This document shows, piece by piece, positions 1 to 11,960 of a DNA stretch of 64,000 nucleotides (position 1 is the first letter of the stretch; each line of letters opens with the position of its first letter). A program made the position numbers and the translations under genes. Under the pieces are notes generated by a model. The model had not been told where the DNA came from. It did no database searches and was given only the letters and a program-made list of their open reading frames with translations. Source of the stretch: Corinectria fuckeliana (lineage: Eukaryota; Ascomycota; Sordariomycetes; Hypocreales; Nectriaceae); the NCBI GenBank assembly GCA_019137255.1, contig WPDH01000061.1, positions 1 to 64,000 of the forward strand. The letters run 5' to 3'.

Positions 1-936
1 TTTACACCTTATTAAAAGTAAGTAAGGTTTTCTTATAGTTTAATTACTTACTATTTTAGATTTATATATAGTCTTCTTATAAAGTTTATAAAGTCTAACT
101 ATAAGAGGTCTTATATAATACTTAAGTAGTTTTTTTATTTTATTTATAAGATTTTAAAGAGGTAAGTAGTTAACTAGAGTATTTTCTAGTAATAAGTTAT
201 AAACTCTTATATATTATTTACTAACTATATAATATAAATCTAATTATTAATTTATATACTTATTATATCTTTCTTAAGAGACTTATAAGAGTATTAAGAT
301 AGTTTTTTATACTTTTTTAGCTTATTACTACTAGATTTTATAGCTAGCTTTTTAAGTAGCTATTCTTAGAATTAATAATCTTCCTCTTATATTTTATAGT
401 CCTCTTCTTATTAGGATACTATTATTAAGACTAATTCCTAAAGGTTTAAAATATCTTTCTTAAGGCTAATTACTTAGTAATAATATTTTAAGAAGGTTCT
501 TAATTAGGATTATTATCTTATATATAATTAAGATTATATAGATAATTAGTTTTTATTATTATTATATATATCTAATATTAGGGTTTCTCTCTTATTAAGA
601 TTATAATTCTTATAAGTAATCTTTAAGTCTTCTCTTAGTACTTATTATAACCTAGTTTTATATAGAGGAAAGAGTATTCTTTCTAGTAATACCTTTTAGC
701 TTAGTATAAGGTCTAGTATAAGAGGTATTTTCTAAGAGGGTCTCTCCTCTATAAGAAGAGTATTAATTAGATTAATCTTTTTTTCTACTTAATTAGTAAG
801 TATAAGTTTATTTATTATTATTAATAGTTATTTTATACTTATTATATACTTATTATACTTTATAAGAGATCTTATATAACCTCTTATTTTATATTATATA
901 CTAGTAACCTAGGTAGAGTATAAAAGTAAAAGAATT

Positions 937-1140
937 ATAAGAGTTAGTCTTACTAAGATGTAAATATAAAGATTATAAAGGTAGGTATTAGTATATTATA
1001 AAGCTTTTACTTAATAAGTATTTAGTAAGTGCTTATCTAGTATTCTTAAAGGGGCTACTAGCTTACTATTTAAGTAAGCCTTAAGGTTAAGCCTTAAAGG
1101 CTTATATTAGGTGTTAATAGAGTTAGCACTAACTATTATA
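937..1140 (-). repeat. 204-bp inverted repeat copy A (possible LTR)
   Basis: This segment is the reverse complement of 11,283-11,486 over its whole length, with no gaps. About 13 positions differ by eye and every one is a transition. Read on the minus strand it starts TATAATAG, and on RIP reversal it could begin TG, as an LTR does; that is inference. Similarity ends sharply at both sides. Confidence 0.8.
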
Positions 1141-1689
1141 AAGTCTAAAAGAGGCACTTCTTATCTTAAACTCTCTAAAAAGACTAGAGAAGTTAAATAT
1201 AAAAAGTGTTTATTTCTATAGTTACTTAAGCTTAAAGATAGGCTAGTATAACCTAAAAGTAGTTAAAAAATACTTAGTAAGAAACAGCTTATTAAGAAAG
1301 CTAAGAGGACTCTATTAGAGCTAGGATTATTAATTTAGAGTAATATATCTTATGCTAAATTATAAGAGAGCTTATAAAAGGTAAAATAGTATTCTTATTA
1401 TAACTCTTATTATACTTAGAAGAACTAGTTAGAGGATTATAAGCTAATAATTAGTTTTATTAATAATAGTTAGTAAGAATATAATAAATAGCTAGTAAGC
1501 TAAGTTACTACTTTTATAATTAGAATAAAACTTTATTTTTTAAAAGCAGACTAGTAATTCTTATATAAAAAGTATTAAGACTTAAAATCTTATACTAATA
1601 CTATAATAATCCTAAAATAAGATATATAAGAACTATAAAAATATTAAAACTTATTAGTAAAAAGTTCTATTAGAATAAGATTAGAAAAA

Positions 1690-2830
1690 ATATAGCTAAG
1701 TATATAACTAGCTACTAATTATACTAAAAGGTAAAAACCCTAAGGTATAAGCCTTATAAATATTTATAATCACTCTTAATACTATTATACTTATTCTAAG
1801 AAATTAGTATAGATTTTATTATAAGTTTACTAAATAGTATATAAGTAAATAGTAAGAAATATAATATAATTTTAGTAATTATATACTATATAATAAAATA
1901 TATAATATTTATTTTCTATAAGAAAATTATAATAATAGCTTAATTAGTATAAGTACTTTATAAGCAGGTAAAATATAAGTTTAAAAGTCTTAAAAGGATT
2001 ATAAGTAATAAAAACAAGCTTCTTATAAGCTAATTTTAAGAGGATCTTATAATTAAGAGAGTAACCTATTAGTAATTATCTATTATATACTACTTATAGA
2101 CTAATAGCTAAATAAAAAGAATAAACTAGGCTATAAAGAAATATTTATAAATCTATATAAAAAAGTCTCCTAAAAGATAAGTAGTATAATTACTAAAAGT
2201 AGAATTTATATATAATAATAGCTAATATAATAGTATTAGTATATCTCTAATATAAGCCTTATATAAGTACTACCTAAAAGTAGTAAAATATATATTATAA
2301 TACTTAAAAACCACTATATAAAAAGTAACTAAGTATATTAAAACTTTTTACTAAGTATATAATAAGACTTATAAGTATTAGAAATAAGTAATAAAAGCTT
2401 AAGCTAAAAACTATAATAAAAGATATCTTAAATAAAAATACTAAATAAGATAAGTAGTAAAACTATTTATATATAACTTTTAATTTAAATATAAGAAATT
2501 AGTATCTAAGTTTATTTAGGTTATAATAGCTAAAAAAGTTAGAAAATAAGCTTATTAAGTTTACTTACTAAAATAATACTATAAGATATATAATATATTT
2601 TTAGTCTTACTTATTAAACTATAAAAAGATATATATAAAATACTTAATAAATACTTAATAACTCTTTTAGAACTTAAAAAAGAAGAGAATAAGTAAAAAG
2701 TTAAAAAAATTATTATAAATAAGAAAATAAGAGAGAAAACCTTTTACTTAGTAAAATAAATAAAATAGCTAGTAGAATATAATACTTAAGAACTTATAAT
2801 TTACTTAGAAAATATAATAAAAGTAGTATA
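1690..2830 (+). mobile_element. Ty3/gypsy chromodomain retrotransposon remnant (integrase + chromodomain)
   Basis: Reading through the stops gives an integrase core from about 1,740 to 2,240. There is a block ending EISIDFI near 1,800-1,820 (first catalytic Asp), a block at about 1,998-2,030 matching the conserved second-Asp region, and a block ending EFIYNNS near 2,210-2,230, the family's AEFAYNNS position. The second catalytic Asp codon (2,007-2,009) is now AAT, Asn. At about 2,730-2,820 a chromodomain is recognisable from the spacing YLVK..K.LVEYNT.E and LEN. Reverse transcriptase and RNase H, expected upstream, were not found between 1,141 and 1,690, so the element is incomplete or rearranged as well as mutated. 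It is non-functional. Confidence 0.8.
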
Positions 2831-4059
2831 ATAATATTACTAATAATAAAAGTATATATATAAAAAATAAGATAATAAGAATCTCTAATAATAGGTAAAA
2901 ACCTAATAATAACTAAGTAATAAATACTTACCCTCTTCTAACTTAAATATAAACTTAAATAACTAAACTATTAAAACTCTAAATAAAAGCTACTTAAAAC
3001 TATAAAAAAAACTAGACTATAAACTAAACTAATAATAAAAATTTAAGCCTAAAAAGGGGTATAATAAACCTAACTATTATAATAAGACTAAACTTTTTTC
3101 TTTTTCTTATTATTCTTCTTATTTTACTCTTAGTAAGCTTACTCTTAGAGTTATTTCTCCTCTAAGTGTTACTACTTAGCTATAATATACTTTATTTTAA
3201 AATAAGTAAGAGCTTTTCTTTTAGGATCTTAAGTGAGTAACTAATAGTTATAAAAAGCATAAAAAGAGGTGTAAAAAGAGACTAAAAAATAAACTAAACT
3301 ATAATAAGAAGAATTATAAAATATACTATTATTATATACTAAGCTCTTATTATTATAAGAATAGTTAGAAGCTAGTTAGTTACTATAGTAAAAAGGTATT
3401 ATACTTATAAAAAAAACAGATAGCTTAAAAGTCTTATTATTATAATACTAAATAATAAAAGCCTAAATAGCCTTAGAAAAATTATTAGAAAAAGTATAAG
3501 TAAAACTCTTATTAGATACCCTAATAGTAAGTATATACTTAGTGACTATTAAGGTATAAAAAGCTAATAATAAGAGTTAGAAGATAAAGTTATTATAGTA
3601 ATATAAGAGTATTATAAATACTAGTTAAGCTTATAAAACTAACTAGTTCTTATAGTTAATTAAACTAAATTTAATCTTAATATATAAAGCTTAAATCTAA
3701 GTAAAAGTAACTACTTTCTAATATATAAATAAATATATATTATTATCTTAAATATAAATACTTATAAGGTTCTTAGTAAACTTAATAAGATTTTACTATA
3801 TAATAGTAATAATATAAATAGTATAAATAATATACTAATAGCTAATAGTAAAAATACTTTTCTTCTTATTATTCTAATTATAATAAGAAAGATAGTAAAA
3901 AAAGTTTTAATATTATTATACTATAAGAACTATATTTTTTCTTACTTACTTAGTTTTTGCTCACTATAGCTCTAATCTGCCTCTAAAATACATTCTAACA
4001 CTAGAATCTAAATTCTTATATATATATTACCTTAGGGATAATAGTATATTAGGACTGTA

Positions 4060-7000
4060 GTAATAGTACTAATATGCTTCTAATAGCTATTAATTTAAAA
4101 GTGTGTAAACTTAACTAAAGTTAATATAACCCTCTTATAGGAATTAGCTAGTATATACTAAGCGAAAATAATAAACCTGCTGTAAAACTAAGTAGAATAC
4201 TAGTAGATAACCTAGAAAATAAAGCATATAGTACTATTACTAAAATTATTTCTACTATATCTCTTAAACAAGTTTAGTATATTATCTAAACTTATATATT
4301 TATATATAAGATATAGGCTTATATCTTATATAAGAAGGATATAATATATAACTATAAAACAGCCCTTAAGAACTAAATCACTATAAATATTACTATAGCT
4401 TTTACCTCTATTATTAACACAGCTTTTACTACACCTTTAGATTATAAGAGAGGCTAACCCTCTTATATATTAATTATAGTATAAAACCTAATACTCCTAA
4501 ACTAGAGAAATATAAAGTAAATAACCTAAAGCTATATTAAATATAAAGTTATAATCTAAATAAGAAATACACCTCTTAATATTAACAGCTAAACCCTAAA
4601 AGATACTATTAAGATAGTAAACTAGGCTTATAATAACTCTAGTATTATTATAGTAAGAAAGCTACTAAGTAGTAATACTATTCTTATATTTTATATAGCA
4701 GATAAGATATAAGCTATTTATACTAAAGATTAGGTTACTAAAGCCTTTAGTAATAGTATAGCTCTCTCCCCTCTAATATTTATAGTAATAGTAAAGGAAA
4801 TCTAACTTATATCTATCCTAAATAACACTAATAAGCTTATTAAAGAAATTAACAAATCTAATTAACTAAAGATCCTTTAAGTTAAAAAGTAAAAAACTAG
4901 CTAACCTAGCCTTAAAGTGAAGATAAACCTTATCCTATATATTAGCTCTATTAAAAAGGCTAACTACCTATATAATAACAGCCTACTACTTAATATATAA
5001 CTATATAACTATAAGCCCTTTAATAAGAGGCTCTAACCCACTTAATACTATAACTACTTTAAGTTTAAACACTTAGCTTAAAACTATAAATCAGTCTTAA
5101 CCTACAGATATTATAAAGGTGTTATACACACTAACAAAAAAGAATACCTAACTAAATATAAAGAAATCCCCCTAAACTATATCCTCTATAAGAGTAAACA
5201 CTTAGCTTAGAGCTATAACTACCCTGTTATAGCCTTATACTAGGCTTAGGCTAAAAAAGAATACTTAGATAGACCTTTTTACTTCTAAGAATATATAGTA
5301 ACTAAACCTCTAACTTAAGAGCTTCTACTCTTACTACTCTTACTATTAGCCTAGCTTATTTAGTTCTTATTAAGAAAACCTAAAAGGCCTCTTAGCTTAA
5401 CAAACAGATTATATATAGTATCTACTAGCTTAGTCTTAATATAAGCCTAAGCTGCCTATATACTATCCCCTCTTTTAATAATTATCTTAGCCTTATTACT
5501 ATTACTATCCCCCTCTTAGACTACTAATTAATACTAGTACTATATTAGAACACTAATTATTAAGCTACTCTAACCTATATTATACTATAAGCCTGTAGTA
5601 AATATAATATAATTACGCTTTTTAAGCCTAATAAGAACCTTAAGATAGAAGTCTTAGCCTGCCTAAAATATTATAACTACTATATAGTCTACTATAGTAA
5701 GTATATAATAGTCTATATAAATAAATAGCACAGGCTTAAGTTATAAATATTATAAGCAGAAGAAGACTAGGTTAGTATTACCTTTATAAAAACCTAACAC
5801 TAAATTATTACCCTATATAATCCCCTAAATAGCAGAGGTGACTTGCTTATACTATAAGCTCTTACTAGTACCACTCTAAATAATTATACGCTTCTTATAG
5901 GCGACTTTAACTTTTACCACCTGCTTTAAGACTACTATAGCTGCTTAGACTAAGATAGTAACAGCCTTATAAAGAAGGTGTTACAACTTTATATTAGCCT
6001 TCTTACCCCTTATAGAATAGTTATTAGGTTAGCCTAAAGCTACTAAAATAGCACTTTAGATCTTGCCTAAGCTACTAAAACTATTAATACCTCTTATATA
6101 GGAACTAATTATAACCTAAAAGGGTCTAATTATATCTCTTAGTGTGTTTATATTATAAATACTTATAAAGAGATAGCCTCTAAGCTAGACCTTAGATTTA
6201 ACTAGAAGAAAACCCACTAGCAAAAAGCAGCTAATAAAGTAGTAGTTTATCTTTATTACACATCTAATAGTATAATAACCACCTTAAAGGCTTTAAATAT
6301 AAAAGTTAAATAGCTTCTTAAGTAACTTACTATAATCGCAAAATATATAACCCTAAAGTAAAAGAAATCTAGACCTTATTATAACTCTTAGTAGAATAGT
6401 AAAATAGCTAAAGTAACTTCTAAACTTAAGTAAGTATACTATACAGCCTAATAAACTAGCCACTTAGCAGACTAGTATATATACTTTAAGGTGTGTATAA
6501 TATAAGATTAGTATATATAAAACATATAGTATGCTCTCTAGAGGAAACTTCTAATTAAGCTCTTATAATATAATATAATATAATTTTAGAATATAAAAAG
6601 ATAGGCTAGACTATATAGTAAAACTATTATAACTTCTTTATAGCTTTTGTCTCTTATCTACTAAGACTAACCTAAGCTAGTAATACTTTATATAGATAAA
6701 GCTAAGATCTTAGTGAGGAAATTCTTTTTTAAACCTTAAGTAGATAACTTTAACCTTCTCCCCCTTCTGCCCTCTAAGACACCTAAACCTAAGTTAGGCT
6801 ATATACGCCTAATAATAGACCTTAAAGAGGTCTAAGAAGCTTTATACTAAATTAAGTTATAAAAGGCTTTAAGAGAGGATAAAATCCCTATAGGATTTCT
6901 TAAAGTATATAATAACCTGCTTANNTATTAGGCTAGCACCTAATATTACTACTTAATATAATTAGTAAGATTATTAAAACAGTTATTAGTAAGTATATTA

Positions 7001-8880
7001 TAACTATAGTAGAAGAGAAGAGGCTACTACTCTTAGAGCAAATAAGTAATAAGCTTAGAAAGTTAATAGAGCTAGCTTTAGCTGTAGTTATTAAAGTAGT
7101 ACATATAGTATAAGCCTAATATAGCCTTATCTCTCTCCTCTAGCTTAACTTTATAAGAGCTTTTAATAGTATTAACTATAAATAACTTATTACTATCTTA
7201 TAACTAAAAGGATTTCTTAGATAGCTTTTAGTATAGCTTACTAGCTATCTTATATTATAAATAGTATAGCTTTAATTTAATAGCTAAACCTCTAACCTAA
7301 TTAAAGTTAAAGTAGGAGTCCCCTAAGGATTCTTTTTATTACTTATTCTATTTATTCTTTTTATTTCTAGCCTTTATAAAGCTTTTAATAACACCCTTAG
7401 GATATTAGTTATTAGATTTATAGATAATATAAACCTACTAGTATTTAGCTGTAACATAAAAGAGACCTAAACCTAGCTTAAGACTATATAGGAAATATAT
7501 AATAATTAGGCCTAAATAAACAGTATAACCTAAGAACTAGATAAAATATAACTTCTCTACTTTACTTATAAATATATAGCAGACTAGATATAAATCTAAC
7601 TTAGAGACTTAATAGTATAGCCTACTTAAACCTGTAGGTTTTTTAAACTCTTTCTCTATTATAAACTACTATAAGGCCTATATATAGACCACCTTAAAGA
7701 GAAACTTAAGTGCTAATACTAGGCTCTTACTATAATTACTATAAGCATATAAGAGGTTAGCCTTAAAAGAGTAAGATTAATTTATATATAAGTTATCTAT
7801 TTTACTATAGTCTATAGTGTAAAAGCCTATCACACTCTAATAGCCCCTAGTAGTAAGCCTTAAGATATTATATAAGCACTTATATTAGAATAGACTTAAA
7901 ACCTATATATAGTAGTAGAGGCTTATAAAGCTATACTTACTTACCTACTAGAGATAAAGCTAGCTATCCTCTCTCTTAATATTTATCTTAATAAACTAGC
8001 CGCCTAATTTTACAGTTATACTAAGAGATAAGATACTACTTAGCTTATTAGGGCTGCTACTACTATAGCTTTAAGGTAGATTTACTATAAGTAGTAGTAA
8101 GAACTATAGTAGTAACTATAGTAAGAAGTTAAAGATTAGCTTAAAAGCTAGCTCTCTTATAAAGAGTGTAAACTAATATTAGTAGTAATAAAAGCTTATA
8201 TCTTTTCCAAATAGACTATATAGTAGACCTAACTTTAAGATAAAGTAAGAGAGCGCTAAAAAACTAATTAACTTAAACTAGCTAAAGCTTATCCCTCTGC
8301 TAATAATAAAAGAGTATTATACTTATACTAAGACCTTAATAAATATTAAAGCTTAATACTTATATAGCTATAAACAGGAAAAATTAGTCTTAGAAGCTTT
8401 CTCTTTTAGAGGTGTATACTTAATATACCTTCACTATAGTGCTTATATAAGACTAGTAAAAAAATACCTAAATATATTATTATTTTTTACCTTAAGTATA
8501 CTAAATAATAAAAATACCTAATAAACCTACTATAAAACTAATATAAGTTTAAGCTCTAACTATCTAAGTGTAAAACTACTTAACTACTTACCTAGTAGTT
8601 TCTAAGCTAATATATTATCTTATACTATAAACTAGCCTTATAAATCTATAGTAACTATAATTAAGTTTATAGCCTTATAATAAGAATAGTATACTACTAT
8701 ACTAAGTGCTTTTTACCCCTCTTATAAGAAGTATAAAATACACCTAGAAAAAACCATAAAGGGTAAAAAACTAGCCTAATTATAATAGCTACTAATCTTA
8801 ATTAAATCCTCTAACCCCCTATTAAAATCCTCTAAGCTTATAGTACTAACTTATAGACTTAACCTAAACTTATATTTTTA
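4060..8880 (+). mobile_element. Tad/I-type LINE retrotransposon remnant
   Basis: Domains appear in normal LINE order on one strand. About 5,030-5,250 holds gag-like zinc knuckles in which Cys has become Tyr (TGC to TAC). About 5,560-6,080 is an apurinic-type endonuclease with GDFN at 5,900-5,911, then LLTPYR and STLDLA. About 6,790-7,450 is a reverse transcriptase with GVP followed by a stopped Gln (7,312-7,326) and the catalytic block FIDN at 7,417-7,428, where the second Asp of the active-site pair is Asn. A C-terminal region with the NIYLNK block (about 7,980) and a mutated Cys/His motif (about 8,390-8,510) follows. Frames hold over long distances despite dozens of stops. Outer ends are approximate. 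Two N bases lie inside the reverse transcriptase at 6,924-6,925. Confidence 0.85.
6924..6925. other. Undetermined bases (NN)
   Basis: Two N characters sit inside the LINE reverse transcriptase remnant, a probable minimal assembly gap or scaffold join in repetitive sequence. True gap length is unknown. Confidence 0.95.
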
Positions 8881-9636
8881 CTACTTACTACTTAACCTTA
8901 CATATTTATATTACTCTCTTTTATATTTTTACTAGTAGTAGTATTATTACTAGCCTTACTAGCCTTATTATTACTATTACTATCCTTCTTACTAGTTCTC
9001 TTAGGGGCTAATAACCTAACTGCTATAAGAATAGAAATACTCTCTAGACAGGTAAGAGCTAAGACTATAATATATTTAAGATGCTTAAGCACCTTAGTGA
9101 TATAGTTAATCCTGCTAACTAGTATGTTAAACTAGTTAGATATTAGGCTTATAGTTACTACTATAAGTGTAATATATATACGCTTAAGAGCTTAACTTTT
9201 TACCTAAAGGGTTATATCTTTAAGCCTCTTAAGCTCCTCCCCTTATATACTATTAGCTTATATATATACTATAAAACTAACTTATACTTATATTATTAGT
9301 ACCCCTCTCTTACTAGAGAGCCTCTACTAGGGCTTAGATAGTAATAATAATAGTAAATAGTAGGGCTTTATATGTTTTATATATATAAGTATAAGCTATA
9401 TAGCTACCTACTATAATATTTACCTAGTCTTAGCAGAGACCTACTATATTATTCTTACTTATCTATATAATATATATAAAATAGAAGATAGCTTATACTA
9501 CTCCCTTTAGAGTAGTAGACTTCTCTCTTAAAGTAGTAGTACTCTCTATCTTAGCCTGTCTCTTTCTCTTAGCCTATATAAGATTAGTCTAAATATATAG
9601 CAGATTTATAGTAAAGAAACTTACTCTTATAGCTAG

Positions 9637-9659
9637 TATTATTATTATTATTATTATTA
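9637..9659. repeat. (ATT)n microsatellite, short
   Basis: About seven ATT units in uninterrupted register, inside the AT-rich island and close to a longer array of the same unit. Confidence 0.9.
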
Positions 9660-9732
9660 GAATTTATATATAAACAGATTAGTATATATAATTATATCTC
9701 TCCTACTAAGAGACTATACTAGGTTTATTATC

Positions 9733-9800
<68 letters not shown>
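9733..9800. repeat. (ATT)n microsatellite, 68 bp
   Basis: A perfect ATT/TTA trinucleotide array of about 22 units inside the AT-rich island. It contains no C or G and so is immune to further RIP. Confidence 0.95.
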
Positions 9801-9801
<1 letters not shown>

Positions 9802-10308
9802 GTTATTATTCTTAGCTATATAAAGTTAGCTACTATAATAAGACTATAATAAAGCTATAGTGTAAGCAGCTAGGAAATAAACATATTAATAAATCTTAAA
9901 AAGAATATATATTAGTATATATTTAAGACCTAAAGCTAATATAAGCCTAATAAAAAGCCTAGGGGGAAGCTACTTATAGAGGTGTTAAAAAGAGAAGAAA
10001 GAAAGAAAGATATTATAACCTAAGAGACTAAATAATAAATAATAATAAAGATCTATATAGCTGCTAATAGCTACTAACAGCTGTTAAGTATTAGGTTTAT
10101 ACTAGCTTTTAGCCACTAATAATTATACTACTAGCTAACTTACTAATAGCTAGCTAACCTATTAGTAGCTAGTTTTGCCTACTTAAAATCCCAGGCTCTT
10201 AGCTATAACTATAAAGCAACCTAAATATACCTAGCTAGTATAATCTTAATACTTAACCGCTCTACTCTTATAGCAGACTAGGTGCTTAATATTTAGTTAA
10301 CTATTTCT

Positions 10309-10390
10309 CCCTTTTTTACTTCTTTTTTTCTTTTTCCTCTTTTTTCTTTTTTTCTTTTTTCTCTTCCCTCTTTTTAATTTTTTCTTAGCC
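10309..10390. repeat. Polypyrimidine tract
   Basis: About 80 bp composed almost wholly of T and C on the plus strand, with T runs interrupted by CT and CC. It may be an LTR polypyrimidine/polypurine region or a degraded tail. No coding signal. Confidence 0.7.
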
Positions 10391-11282
10391 TCCTAGGAAA
10401 TAAGATAACTCTAGTCTTAGCAAAAGGACTATTTACTTATATATAGTAATAATATAAGAGCTTAACCTAGGCCTGCTATATAAAGAATATAGGTTTTTAT
10501 CTAATTTTATAGTTTTTCCTATATCTATATAGAATAAAAGCACTATTTACCTTTTAGGTCTATAAAGTATAAATAAATAAATAAATATACTATAAGAACT
10601 AACTTAGTAAGAATCTATTATTATAAAATTAGTATAAGCACTTATAGCTTATTAAGCACTTATAATATATACTTAATTATATTACTTATTTAAGGCTTTA
10701 TAAATAGTATAATAAGAAATAAGAGAACTATATATATAAGAATATAAGAAGAAATAGTATTTCTATTAAATATAATAAGAGTAGAGAATACTACTAAGAG
10801 GTATTTTAGAAAACTTCTTATCTAAAAAGAGAAAATTAATTTTAGCTTAAGTATAAAACTCTTTTAGTATTATAGCTATAACTCTAAGGATTAATATTAG
10901 TATATAAAAACTAAATACTTAGTAAGTAAAAGAAGATAATATTAAGAGAGTAAGAACTAATTAAATAGAAAAACATAAAGTTAAGAGAGAAAACTAATAT
11001 ATTAACTATAAATAAGAGAGTTCTAAAAAAGGTTATAAGAAAAAGAGAATTTTAAACTTAAAGTAAATAAAAACCTAAAGTAAATATTTAAAGTGTAAAA
11101 TAAGTAAGCCCTTATATAATAGCCTAATAACTACTTATATAACACTTAGATTATAATAAACCTAATAATAGGCTATATTATTTCTATATAGTTAGTAAAC
11201 TACTATATATATAAGAAAATAATAAACTTCCTCTTATAAAGAATAATACCTTAGGATAAGACTTAAGAGGGGAGAGAGTAAT

Positions 11283-11486
11283 TATAATAGTTAGTACTAA
11301 CTCTATTAATACCTAATATAAGCTTTTAGGGCTTAACCTTAAGGCTCACCTAAATAGTAGGCTAATAGCCTCTTTAAGAATACTAGATAAGTACTTACTA
11401 AATACTTATTAAGTGAAAGCTTTATAATATACTAATACCTACCTTTATAATCTTTATATTTACACCCTAGTAAGACTAACTCTTAT
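11283..11486 (+). repeat. 204-bp inverted repeat copy B (possible solo LTR)
   Basis: Inverted partner of 937-1,140, the same length without indels and differing only by transitions. It lies about 470 bp inside the distal edge of the AT-rich island. No retroelement body can be recognised next to it, so a solo LTR is possible. Confidence 0.75.
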
Positions 11487-11960
11487 ATAATTTAGCCACT
11501 TTAAGTATTTAAAAATATATAAAAGTATACTTAGCTTTTACTACTACTTTTATAATACTTAGCCTTTTAAAGCGCTTTTATTTATATACTTAATACTAGC
11601 TAACAGCTTAACAGATAGTATAAGTACTTACTAGACTACTTAACTTATACTTAAGAGTATCTTAAGTGATCTAATAGTCTTTCTTAGCTAATAAAATAAT
11701 ATATTATAGCTCTAATTATATAAGACTATTAGGCTAGCCACTTTAAGAGTTATCTTATAGTATATAATAAGTGATATAGTAATCTCTAATAGATTAAATT
11801 AATAAGTAGGTTATATAAAACTAGGCTATAACTTTATAAAGGCTTAATCTATCTTCTAACTTAGTAATAATTGCTGTCTTAGCTTTAAAAGAGAATTTAT
11901 AATTATATTAATAATTAACAGTTAATTTAGTACTAAAATAGCATCTCTTAGGCATATTAA

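Larger units (their letters stand above)
1..11960. repeat. AT-rich RIP-degenerated repeat island
   Basis: The whole stretch is very AT-rich, TpA dinucleotides dominate, and CpA and TpG are strikingly scarce, which is the signature of repeat-induced point mutation (C to T, chiefly at CpA). No long open frame exists, because TAA and TAG have replaced Gln and Trp codons throughout. Translating through these stops still shows retrotransposon domains (listed separately). Composition changes abruptly at about 11,950-12,000, where CpG, CpA and TpG all return. Stretches 1-936, about 2,900-4,050 and 8,900-11,280 contain nothing I can identify beyond simple repeats. Cytosine-methylated heterochromatin is likely by analogy with other RIP-competent fungi, but that is inference. 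Confidence 0.93.

Noticed and set aside
8898..9092. 64-codon minus-strand open frame in the AT-rich island
   Set aside because: Rich in Lys, Ser, Asn and Thr, as any AT-rich sequence gives; no domain, no neighbours, inside RIPed repeats.
11278..11491. Five-base target-site duplication around the 204-bp repeat copy B
   Set aside because: GTAAT and ATAAT flank one choice of ends, but the match depends on where the ends are set and the other copy shows none.
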